DNA from: Platycnemis pennipes | Taxonomy: Eukaryota; Arthropoda; Insecta; Odonata; Platycnemididae | Length of the DNA: 64,000 nucleotides | NCBI GenBank assembly: GCA_933228895.1 | Contig: OW121856.1 | Location: 22,027,805 to 22,091,804 of the forward strand | Direction: 5' to 3' | Shown here: one piece after another, positions 24,375 to 34,625 of the stretch | Layout of the letters: the number at the start of each line of letters is the position of its first letter | Numbering within the stretch: the first letter of the stretch is position 1 | Translations under genes and position numbers: made by a program | Notes under the pieces: model-generated | What the model saw: only the letters and a program-made list of their open reading frames with translations | Databases searched by the model: none | Told to the model about the DNA's origin: nothing

Positions 24375-25420
24375 ATCGTCATCGGTCAACAATCCAATGA
24401 TTGGTCTGATGCAGCTCTTCACAATCGGCTACGCTCTTCAAATTTACGTATCTATTCTCTTTTACACATTTAAAACTTTTTCCACATATCTCGTCATTCC
24501 TCCAGTTCACTTTTCTTTCGACTATTGTCTTCATCCGTGGTGTCTTAAGGCTTGGCTGATTAAGTTTTCTCGTCTTCTGTTTAGAGTTTTCAGCAGAAAT
24601 CACTTTTCTCCTGCTCATCATAATATATAGTACCCATCTATAGAAAATATTATCCGTACTCACTCGGTTGACCAGTATCTTTCTTTTAACTTCATAATTA
24701 TTCGGTAGCAGCACATTTCAAATGCTTCCATACTTGATTTATCTGCTACTTGTTACGATCCATGCTGCGCTGCGATGTAGTACAATTCTCCATGTGTATA
24801 TTCTAATGAGATATTTCCTTACTTCCATCGTAGTATTTTTAGCTATAAGCTGGGTCTTCCTTTGGTAAAAAGGCATTTTTTGCCTGGGAAATTCTACTGG
24901 CAATAATTCATTCACTTCGTCCATCGCTGGTTACTCAGCTTCCCTGGTGAAGGTACTCTTCCACCTCAGCAAAATTTTGTTTTCCTAGTTTAACAATGGC
25001 TCTGGCTTCTTTCCTCCTACTGCGTACCAACACCTTAGTTTTCTTTTCAATGATCTTTAAATGATATCTGGTCGTTTTCGTTCCATATTTACTTATTTTA
25101 CTCTTAGAATCTCTTTATGTTGCTGTTACGACTGTTATGTTGCCGGCGAATCGCAGCATACCCATTTTCTTCTCGTAAAGATTCACTCGCGAAGACCTTT
25201 CTTTGATTTCATGGATGACTTTCTCGATGCAGAAATTGAAGAGTACGGTAGACAGCGCTAAAAAAATGTATATTTCCTTTCTTTACTCTTGCTTCTCTAA
25301 TGCTTGATCCTGATTTGATAACAGCCACCTGATTTTCTGTTTGAAAGATGTGGATACATCTTCTGTCATAGTATAGTTCTCCAAATTCTCTTAGAATCCT
25401 CAGTACCGACTTCCAAACCT
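24375..25420 (-). mobile_element. RTE-like LINE fragment, heavily mutated
   Basis: Minus-strand reading in several frames gives a non-LTR reverse transcriptase: RILREFGELYYDRR and QVAVIKSGSSIREAR (about 25415-25270), then MLRFAGNITVV near 25160, where the expected FADD catalytic box is damaged to FAGN. A downstream K-rich block (MPFYQRKTQL near 24850) corresponds to the post-RT region. The 3' end block near 24385-24410 (GGTCAACAATCCAATGATTG on plus) is shared with the fragments at 27755 and 56160. Multiple stops and frameshifts show a relic. Confidence 0.7.
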
Positions 25421-26290
25421 GGGAATGAGCTTTAAGCCACCGAGTGCGTGCAATGGGTTACGTATTGTGAGCCAACCCTCAGATATTGTGTTCACTGTGA
25501 AATAAGCCTGGATGTTCTGGTGTGTTGTTTTCCAGTAACTAATGAACACTAAAATTTTTATGGAATTATTTGATATTCCTAGTTCGGATTTTTAATGGAG
25601 TAATCTTCCTCCATCTCAGAAAATAACCATTAAAAAAGTAAAATAATTGTTAACGTTAATAAAGAACTTAAAAAATACTTGCGGATACATAACCAGGTAT
25701 TTGGCTGGTGTCATGACATACTTCAGATAAGAGCAAGAGTTTAAAGATCATTCCTGATACATATTATAGCATCCGATGTGAAAAAAACCTGTTTTTCTGC
25801 AGTTTCATTACTGATTAAAATTTCTGATTAAAGAGCAGATTACCATTACCAGAAATATTTATCATATAGCGGTTAATAAATTTTCAAGCAAGACAAATTT
25901 CATGGATATTTTCCTAAGAACTGCAAAAAATGAAATCTTTTTATGTGTAGATAATCGAAGAAACAGTGCCAATTGGTTTTTGGCATTACTATTATTTCAT
26001 ATCACACCTTTTCTTGTACCTATATGCTTTTAATTGAATATTTTGCGTGTTAACTATCAATCTTCTCAATGCTGAATATAAATGGTGTTTGTTAAGTATC
26101 TAACTTTCCTTTTTTCTAGTGACAAGCAATATTTTAAATATGTTTCTTACCAGATGAGGAGTTTGCAACCAGTAAATGATTAGGAGTCACGCAATATTTT
26201 AAAGATGTTTCTTATCAGGAGTAGAGTTTTCAGGCAGTAAATGATTTGGAGTAACGGTCGTTAATCATGAAACAGGGAGTACTTGTTACT
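25421..26290. other. AT-rich stretch, nothing recognised
   Basis: There is an imperfect tandem-like duplication around 26120-26260: the phrases TATTTTAAA, TGTTTCTTA and CAGTAAATGATT occur twice about 75 bases apart. Otherwise no feature is supported. Confidence 0.5.
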
Positions 26291-26299
26291 CAGTGCTGT

Positions 26300-26760
26300 A
26301 AAAATGTCATTCATTTACTTCTTGTGCGGCCGAGCATGCGACAACGCAGGTCAAGAGAAAATACATGCTCAGCTAACCGAGTCATGTTTCCACTAAATAA
26401 ATTCCACTTCAACTCTCGCGAACGGAAAAAATACACAGCTGTTTGAAGAAAGAAAAATTTTCTCGTGTGGTCTTTTCGTGGTCTCGTCATTAGTGTGAAA
26501 ATCGAGCCTTTCTCCTCAGAACCCGACTTTTTCTGAAGAGTGGCGGCGACGGCGTAGCAAAAGGGCCGCCGCCGAGTGCTAGCAGAGCGATCGCTCCCCT
26601 TGGCGGTGTCGTTTCTCTTTCGAAGCTCATTTCCCGCGGCGGGATCGGAAAACGGCCTCCCGTCCCTTCTTTGCTCCGGAATGAGTCCTTCGGCGGTTGA
26701 CGATCGACGACGTTTGCTTTGATGAGGCCATTCCATAGCTTCGATATCGCCCTTTAATTG
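26300..26760. promoter_or_regulatory. GC/CpG-rich island, possible regulatory element
   Basis: An abrupt rise in GC and CpG inside AT-rich DNA, with GGCGGCGACGGCG, GGGCCGCCGCCGAG and CCCGCGGCGGGATCGG. Overlapping minus-strand ORFs of 141 and 89 codons are Arg/Ser-rich and look like GC-driven chance frames. A regulatory or unmethylated island is inferred from composition only. Confidence 0.3.
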
Positions 26761-27750
26761 CCACTTGGAAGGCTATTGAAATATCGGACTCAAGAGAGCA
26801 AATTATAAGGGAGGAAAGATTAAAAAAAAAATGCCTCGCAAATGAAAGTTTGTATATTTTTGCAAAATCGGAATGCGGTACACTGATGTAATGCAAATTC
26901 GAAGAATAGTTAAGAAAAAAACGAAATGGTTAGGAATGAGTAAACGTTATGTTAGTTTCTACTTTGTATTTGCTTTTCTCAGAAGTTTTTTAAACAAATT
27001 TTCAAGAATATACAAATTTTTAGCGTAAATGAAACTAGAAAAGGGTCATCATGTTGATCATAGAAATAATGTTTTTTTTTATATTTGCTCACTTTTTTTT
27101 TAAAATATTAGTAAGGGACAGTCATAATAATCTATTCTCATATCGGCTGCTTTGTAGCCATAAGATGAATTTATTGTTATTTTTTGTGAATATCTCTACT
27201 GGATTTGAAATGGTAATGGTAATAAAGCAAATGCAAATTTTTTATTGCGTATTGAAAATAAATATATTTATAGATTCCTAATAGGCGTCTTTGCCAGTTT
27301 ATTGTCATTTTTTATATTATCTACAATACAGAGAAGTATTAAGAAAGGTGAAGGTGAGGTGCATTTAAATATGAGATATCGCCCGTTTTTTATGAGAAGT
27401 AATTGCAATGCCATTAAAACTTTTTTCGAGTCACTTTATTAAGGTTAGCATTACGGAAAATTATTACTGTTACCAGCAAAAATCCAGGTCAGGTGATAAT
27501 TGCACTTTACCTAGCTCTTCGTAACCATGTAGCAGAAATATCACCCGAGATCTATTTCTCAAGGTAAGGCTTTTAACATCTCTTACTCGTTTCCCGCGTA
27601 CGGTGGTAAAGTAGTAGGAGAGTTTTTATTTATATTTTTATTTGAAATAGGTTAAAAACAGCACCTGCCTATAAAAATTGAAATGAAACAGAATCAATAT
27701 TAAACATGCAAATTGATCGGCATCATAGGAGGAGTTTTCAAAATTATTCA
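26761..27750. other. AT-rich stretch, nothing recognised
   Basis: Only AT-driven short ORFs rich in Phe, Ile and Leu. No feature supported. Confidence 0.5.
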
Positions 27751-27754
27751 TTTT

Positions 27755-27885
27755 TATCATCATTGGTCAACAATCCTAGGATTGGTTTGACAAAGCCCTC
27801 CACTCTATTTTTCTATCGGTCAAACTATTCATATTGTCGTAATTCCTCTCTTTTACATCATTCACAACTTTAAGAAAAAAAATAC
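27755..27885 (-). mobile_element. RTE-like LINE 3'-end fragment
   Basis: Carries the family 3' block GGTCAACAATCCTAGGATTG followed by CTCTCTTTTACATCATTCAC, read here on the plus strand. Both are shared with 24385-24460 and 56160-56290. No coding sequence remains. Confidence 0.65.
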
Positions 27886-30090
27886 TTTTTCTGCATACTA
27901 ATGCTGTGAGTAAAATTATCCAATTTAAGTGTGTAATAAACGTGTATTTTATATTATGGATATATAATTTGTAGTAATATTTGTTGCATTGATCATTTCC
28001 TTAAATTAGGCAGTTCTTAAAACCCGGCCACACTCCTATATTTGATGTCTATAGGATGCTACGAATGCCACAGCAGAAGAATAAATTTCGAAATATAGTT
28101 GTAGGTTTAGTGGATTCAAGATCTAAGCTGCTATTTGCTGTAGGAGACAAACTGTACAGTCTCAAGAAGCTTTTGATCGACTTAAATAGGATAATGTAAC
28201 AATAGACTTACAAAGTATTTAGTTTTTTAATACCGTCTATGTCTATATTATATTTATTGCTGTACTTGTTTCTTACCTTGGTGAAACAATTAATAATGGC
28301 CTGTATTTAAAAAACCATTCCTTGCATAAATCTTTATTTTAAACTAATACTAATAAATATATTAAAGTAGGTATTCTCCTTATATTTTCCGCTATAAACT
28401 CTTATTACACTTTGTAAAATATATCATTTTTTCCTTGTGAAATGTTTCCTTGCGGGTAATATCCTTCTTAATACAGAGTATATTAAATAAAAATTAGAAA
28501 TCCTCTGGATTGGAACAGATGAATTTTGGATTTGGAGCCACAGAAACTGTTTATATCTTTGTCAGAGCCACAAGGTAACTCAAAATCAGTGCTTAATGCA
28601 AACTGAGCCATTAATTACTTTCATCCTTAACCTCATTTTACTTACCAACAAAATTTTATAATAACTCTCACTACATGAAATTCATCACTCAAATTAATTG
28701 TTCTGTAATTTTGAAAATAATAAGGTTTTCTCTTTACCCAGACGTGAATGTTAATTAATTAGACAAGAAATTAAAAATACTTTGCACTTACGGATATCAT
28801 ATATCGCTCTTATGTGTCAGAATAGACAATAAATATTTTTTTATCTTAGAAAGAGGGATAAACGCGAGAGAGGCCGAACAAGGGTAGCGAGAGCGAAGGT
28901 GAAATATCAAAGGAGTCGATACATTTCTGTCATATTAAGTTGTATCGGGAGCAAATATTGAGTAAACCATATGTGACTAAACCATATAAACTATACATAC
29001 CTTTATGTATGAAAACCATCTAGGCTATTCGAAATAGTTGTGGCAAAACATTGTAGAAGCTAGAATGTATCTTTAACAAACGGTGGGAGTGTGCTTTTGC
29101 GAAAAAGTAAAAGAGATAAGTATGTCATTTCAGATGTCGAGGTGTTCATAGGCTCAAGCATTTGTAATACAACAAATAATGGCATTATTCAGGAACGCAA
29201 TAAAAGTCCAGGCGCAGGCTAAGCGTTTGGTAGTAAATTCCTGCAAATTTACACATATAGAGTCACACGAGACGTGGAAGAGCTTGGTTTGAAAATTGTG
29301 GAGACTGCAACGCTGTTCGTAATATTAAAGACACTTTAAAATATTCTAATTGTTCCAGTTCATGGCCGTATTGGTTTACTTATATTTATCCCCAGGCCAC
29401 AATCGAAGAGGAAACTGAAGTAAGCTAGGACTGAGATATAAAGGAATTCGTTATTCCTTGGAAAATAAATATCAGCACCGAAAATATTTCATTTGTTTTT
29501 AAAGTATTCAATAATACACTTAATTATTAATTTATAAAGTTTTTAATAAAAAGATGCTTTTACTCAACAAAATATCATTTCCTCGGCTGGGCTATCTCTC
29601 CATGACAGTCGTTATAGCGATGGCTCGAAGGGAGACAAGATGTGAATAACCTGGCTTGAATGTTTTCCTTGGTGGATTCCTAAGTACCCTCAACTCAATT
29701 GAAATTTATTGCGTTGCGATACTATAGAGTAGCTCTCAAAATTCATTACCCAATCAGAACCCTTTATTTAGACTTAAAATTATCTTATCATGAATGCTTG
29801 GAGCCATTAGTTCCAACACCATACCTGCTCGAACCTGTTGTGAAACGGCAGTGGAGGTTCTTGATGGGTAGATAAAATACGAGGTCTCCCTACGAATGGC
29901 CATTGAAACTCCCGAGCACTCTCTGATTTTGATTCCAACGGAAGCCACAAGGGTCTAGTGCCGAGAATCACAATAGACCATAACTTTTAGGCTTTAAGGG
30001 TGGCTGTTTGAACTTCTTGGAGAACAGGCGGAAGCCCATAAACATTTGGCCTAAATGAAAGGGCAAACGAAGTGTCAAATCCAAGGCACT
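27886..30090. other. AT-rich stretch, nothing recognised
   Basis: No supported feature. About 28850-28910 is a purine-rich, GAGAG-containing patch. About 29580-30060 is slightly richer in GC without recognisable units. Confidence 0.5.
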
Positions 30091-30210
30091 ACGGAGAGAG
30101 AGTCGTTCTTGATTTAATATTGTGTTTATACCCGGTTTCAGGGCGGTAATTTATTCACACATTGTGCCAATACTGGGATTTGAATTACGGCCCTCAGGAT
30201 GGGAAGATAG
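30090..30210 (-). mobile_element. SINE family A, copy 5, partial
   Basis: Only the promoter-proximal part is left. On the minus strand it reads CATCCTGAGGGCCGTAATTC then AAATCCCAGTATTGG, equivalent to the B-box region of copy 1 at about 275-310. Confidence 0.5.
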
Positions 30211-30544
30211 TTATCAAGATGAAAATTGCTATTAATTTAGATAAAACATTCATCTTCCCTGGCCTATGTCGCAAGACCGTCCCTTAAAATGATAATAAAA
30301 TCGGACACAATACACATGAACAAATATTGTAGATTAATCTGCTTGTGTAATGCAAATACATGTTACCAGGGAGATTATTAGGTAGCGTATTATAGACTGA
30401 AACATTTTCACATGTCTACATTAACATTTGATGTTAAAAAGCATGCCTTATTATTCTTAAATAACTCATGGCATATATTGTGATAAGTGAACTTCGTAAA
30501 GTACTATGTGTAAATATATAAATATAGAAGTCTCAGATTGTGTT

Positions 30545-30640
30545 TTACTGTGAATATTGCCACGTTTTCGGTGATTATTCACCTCCGGCCAGACACCTTA
30601 GAGATGGCTTGCTTGGTAAGCAATAGGTATATGTAGATAC
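30545..30640 (+). mobile_element. CR1-like LINE 3'-end remnant
   Basis: Matches the 3' region of the LINE at 9849-10527: GGTGATTATTCACC, CCAGACACCTTAGAG, ATGGCTTGC, then a decayed TATGTAGATA tail. No ORF is left. Confidence 0.65.
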
Positions 30641-31680
30641 GTTCTAGGAACCACACCAACTAGATCCTCAAGTGATTGAGTGTGATTTTCGTCAGTAGCT
30701 AAATATTTTGTTCATATTCATTGCGCCAGATGAACAGGGGTGTATTAATGCTCCTAGGTATGGTAAAAACCTTATTCCAGACTCACCACCAATGGGACGC
30801 TTTTATATATGTCAATACATCAGATCTGTGAATTTTCCAGCTTAAAAAGACGTTAGAGAAAAGCACTCCAATCAATTTGCGCTGTTTTTTAAATTAATGT
30901 TGATTGCTGAACGAAGACGTAAAAGTGTAATTATTCCGATGATCCGAAATTCTCTCGAATTTTTAGCCTTATCATTCACAACGTATTACTTTTCAGAGCA
31001 CTTAATGTGTTTTATTCCCATAATACCCTCGTTCTTTTGCCAGAAGGCGCCAATGTGTCGCGTGTCCATTAACCACGGAGTGGGAATAAATTTGACGAAT
31101 AAATGTCCGGGGCCAGCTGGCTGCCTCCCTGGACATGGGAATAGGGGTGGGGCTTCATTTTACCGAATGGGGCCAAATCCTCCTCCCCTTCTCAGTTACC
31201 TCTCTGGAATACTCTATTGCTTTCAATTCCCTCGTAGAGGCTTTTCTCTTCTTTCAGCACGCACACCAGCCATCATTTCTCCGCGGATATTTCATTAGGA
31301 TGGGAGTTGGGCCACACATACTGTTATCACATTATGAAATAATTTCATATCCTTCCAATACACTCATTCATGTTTATCCAGATTTCAAGGTCACAAATCC
31401 ACTATCATTCATCCATGTCCTGGCTTGGAATCATCATTTAGTATTTTTTTGTAGTTGAGTTTAGTGACAGTACTCTACTTTGCTCTTAACATAAGAAATT
31501 AGTTCTAAAACATGTTCAGGAGCTTAATTTATTGGATGCTATGCTTTGAAATAATTCATTGCAGTACTCAAAGGAATAATTGCTGGAGGTCTGCTTGAAT
31601 TTAGAGCTAAAGGTTATTGTTTGTTGATTATTGTGTATCCCGAATAATATTGTAATCACCTATTCAGTTTAATTTAGCAT
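30641..31680. other. Mixed stretch with a GC-richer part, no supported gene
   Basis: About 31030-31300 is richer in GC and has overlapping frames of 133 and 107 codons in two phases. Neither resembles a known protein and each shadows the other. No supported gene. Confidence 0.4.
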
Positions 31681-31682
31681 TA

Positions 31683-31755
31683 TATAGAGCATATTTGATG
31701 AAAATTCACTCCATGCCAAACACCATAGAGATGGCTTGCAAGGTAGTAGGTAGAT
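31683..31755 (+). mobile_element. CR1-like LINE 3'-end remnant
   Basis: Same 3' block as at 10436-10510: AGAGCATATTTGATGAAAAT, CCATGCCAAACACC, GATGGCTTGCAAGG, then a decayed GTAGGTAGATTA tail. Confidence 0.65.
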
Positions 31756-32397
31756 TATGGTATGGATTCATTTTGGAGCCAAGAGTTTCAGCTGGTATGA
31801 CCTGATTATTGGACCTGAAGGTCTTAATGCAGTTAAATAGCCGTATTGAAGTAAGGATTACAGGTAGCGGAAAAATGTTGATTATGACTTCATAATTTTT
31901 ACCCATTTATCTCTGCGCTGGATTAAATTATATATATTATAGCCGTACGGGCGCCAAACTTACGGTTACATATGAGTGCCGAGTAGCGCCTGATTAGAAA
32001 GGGCCGTGATGTACCTAGGTTCTTCGTTAAAATCGCCGCAAGGAAGGTAGTTCAGTGGTACTCGGGAATCATTAGATTGAGTTCTATGAAAAGCATTTGT
32101 TATAATGACAAAGCAATTTATACGCTGATCACCCACCAGGTAACAAAATTCTCCCCCTGTTCTAGTAAATACTTACCAAAGGTGCTGATTGCAACGATAA
32201 AAAAATAGGTACTGGAAACGAAAGCGAAACGAAGGGAAAATAAAAAAATCAAGACACTCGTGGACACAGCCACTCGACTAATTAACAAAAATGAAGCTAA
32301 TACCTACAATTTCCTTACCATTTCGCGTAATATCATGATCAAAGTTGACCCACAATGTCGTTACTGACCAAGATTGACGGAACGGAGAAACGGGAAC

Positions 32398-32660
32398 TTA
32401 GTCTTCTGATGACTCTCGTCGGGCTGCAGTTGAAATTATAATGGGAGAACGATCAGTGAGGTGGGTACCTCCCGAGCATTGGGTTCGCGACAGCCTTCCA
32501 GGAATCGGACGTGATAACTCCTTACTTTCTTCACTACCAGAGGACCAGGAGAGCGACTCTCCCTTCTGCCGGCTGCCCGACTGCTGGCCTTCTGCTGACT
32601 GCCCGAGACTCCCCGCCTTTCCGCTGCCGATCCGAGAGTGTCTCCCCACCTCCTTCCTCA
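32398..32660 (-). other. GC-rich segment with a Ser/Arg-rich ORF, identity unknown
   Basis: A 90-codon minus-strand frame rich in Ser, Gly and Arg (for example SWSSGSEESKELS). The plus strand holds an overlapping 118-codon frame that runs into the adjacent LINE, so at least that one is artificial. The segment ends at the target duplication GTGAC of the LINE at 32666. Its original continuation is therefore at 33250, which starts with a pyrimidine-rich run ending in TTCCAG. It may be the edge of an exon or an unclassified element. No family was recognised. Confidence 0.3.
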
Positions 32661-32665
32661 GTGAC

Positions 32666-33244
32666 ATCTACATCTACATCTACACGATACCCTGCAGGCC
32701 ACATCGAGGGTGTGTGGCAGGGGATGAAGATCACCAAGCATGCACTACCGACAATAAACAAGCAACAATAGGGTCTCATGCAACTAGATTGTTATAATCT
32801 ATAGTATTCAAGGGATTATTAATACATGCATCATGCACTACAGACTACTCTAAAATATTTTCCCTACCTATCCCTTTGCTATCTTGCCTATTCTGTTCTC
32901 TTATAGTAAGAGGGAAAATGTCATTTTGAATGTATCACTAAGACAATCTGTCTGTCAATCTTATTTATCTGGTCGAATCTAGCATAATACGCTGGTGTTT
33001 TTAATATGTGCCTAACATATTTTGCAAAGCTATCCGATTGAAATTTCTCCAATAGATTTAATCTGTACTTTAATCTACGCTCCGATAGTGATTCCGACCC
33101 TAATTCTTGTATTATTTCTGTAACACTACCCAACCTATCGTAACAGCTTTTAACGAACCTAGCTGCTCCACGCTGCACACTGTCTAGTTCTCTGATCAAA
33201 CCTAATATATTCGGATCCCATACACTGGCTGCATACTCAAGGTG
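32666..33244 (-). mobile_element. CR1-like LINE, 5'-truncated, with target duplication
   Basis: 579 bp from the TAGATG-type tail (32666-32686) to a truncation inside the conserved LEYAASVWDP block (about 33200-33244). The remaining ORF is frameshifted. Its longest piece (33199-32921) matches the copy at 21292-22178 almost residue for residue (LDSVQRGAARFVK, SLSERRLK, FQSDSFAKYVRHILKTPAYY). GTGAC occurs directly on both sides, at 32661-32665 and 33245-33249, which fits a 5-bp target duplication. Confidence 0.85.
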
Positions 33245-33456
33245 GTGACCTTCTAGCCTCTTCCCCTCTTTCCCTTCCAGCTGGACAAAGTCCGAAATAC
33301 CATGTCAGTTTCAAGGTTTGGATCAACCACAACTCACTCGTGAACTTCCTTTTTTTAACCCCATCAAACTCATTATACACGCGCCTGCTTTGCTTTCCTT
33401 TAGCGTTTGCTATTGTTCAACACCCGTTGAAGTTACAACATGTATTTCGATATAAT

Positions 33457-33495
33457 GTTATCTGCTAATAACCAAAATAGTGATTAGCAGATAAC
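33457..33495. repeat. 13-bp inverted repeat with 13-base loop
   Basis: GTTATCTGCTAAT at 33457-33469 and its exact complement ATTAGCAGATAAC at 33483-33495. It could form a hairpin. No element termini were seen around it. Confidence 0.6.
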
Positions 33496-33499
33496 GTAA

Positions 33500-34168
33500 G
33501 CAGTGATTTACTTCAAGTAGTTAATCTATCAGATATTGTTGGCCAGAGAATTAGTACGTTAGACATCTTGAAGTCAGGTCTAGCCAATTATTCTATTCAG
33601 CATTTTCTAATTCCACATTAATTAAACAAGCTATTTGTTGACGGATTCAATGAACGGAATTGCGACATGACTAAAACAAAACACAGAAATTTGCAAAAGT
33701 CTTGTTTTTTCATTGAGCTCAACCGATTTAGACACTACATCCACGCCAAATTCAAGTGGTCCATCAGGGGACAGGGGAATGGCAAGTCCTTAAATGCAAG
33801 GATTGCTAAGGGTGAGGGAAATTGGGTGGGGGGTTCGAGAACTTTTGGTAAATTTAGGGTTTAATTGAGATTCTCTCATTTTGGAGGAAACTTATAGAAA
33901 GGCGGAAAAAAGGGATGTCTTAGACTTTGTCTAAGTGCTATGTTTTGATTTAGTCATTAGTTTAAGCATAATTCGAGTGACACGCCATTTTAATAGGCAT
34001 CTCATGATTATTTACGGTATCTAAGACAATAAGATGTGGAGTTTAAACATGTGTGAGAAACAAAGTTATGGGATTCGCCAAAAAAGGTATTGAAATAATA
34101 ATCTCACGGCCTGAGAGATTACACATGATCATTTGGCTAAGATGATTGTGCACATTAAAACCTAAATT
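33500..34168. other. AT-rich stretch, nothing recognised
   Basis: No supported feature. Confidence 0.5.
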
Positions 34169-34420
34169 TTTTTTTCAGGAGTTTAGGTCATTGAGAAAAT
34201 GAAAAATTCGAATTATTGGGCCGACGTTTCGGGCAATGTATTTTTTCCTTCTTCAGGACTTTAAGTTCTTTTTAGGCGAATTAGTTAATTGTTTTAGGTG
34301 AATGAACATTCACCTAAAAAGAACTTAAATCCCTGAAGAAGGAAAAAATACATTTTCTGAAACGTCGGCCCAATAGTTCGAATTTTTCATTTTCTCAAGG
34401 TCCTAAACTCCTGAAAAAAA
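34169..34420. mobile_element. Foldback (long inverted repeat) element of about 250 bp
   Basis: Two arms of about 112 bp, 34169-34280 and 34309-34420, are inverted copies with few mismatches: AGGAGTTTAGG... on the left, ...CCTAAACTCCT on the right. The 28-base centre plus the right arm holds a second perfect hairpin, TTTTAGGTGAATG / CATTCACCTAAAA (34292-34317). Both arms contain the motif CCTGAAGAAGG ... GAAACGTCGGCC, which recurs widely in Penelope-type and related repeats as I recall. There is no ORF. A MITE-like or foldback element is the best label. No target duplication is evident; T-runs flank the left side and A-runs the right. Confidence 0.8.
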
Positions 34421-34534
34421 CGTCTATATATTAAAAAAAGATGTCTTGAAAGCTGCTTACTAATTAAAACCTAGGTGAAATGTTGCGTTTTATTATGGAG
34501 AAAATGTTCTTTTCTTGGTTCAAAACTAACAGCA

Positions 34535-34625
34535 TGGCCTAGTGCTTGGGCTCCTAACTAGAGGCCAGACGTTAGGCTCCCTGGAGGTGCTTTGGACACA
34601 TGCAGCCTAATACTTTGGCCTAAAA
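34535..34625 (+). mobile_element. Possible tRNA-derived SINE head, degenerate
   Basis: TGGCCTAGTGCTTGG (about 34544-34558) matches the A-box pattern. About 35 bases on, a GTTAGGCTCCC stretch could be a decayed B box. The body is not related to families A-C. Weak. Confidence 0.3.

Noticed and set aside
30897..31458. Overlapping ORFs of 133 and 107 codons
   Set aside because: Two different phases over the same DNA, no recognised domain, composition driven by a local GC rise.
34250..34363. Hammerhead ribozyme core (CTGAAGA ... GAAAC) in the foldback arms
   Set aside because: The two core strings occur in the right order. I could not pair stem III or find a cleavage site in the correct place, and stem II is weak. 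Without a covariance search it is only a resemblance.
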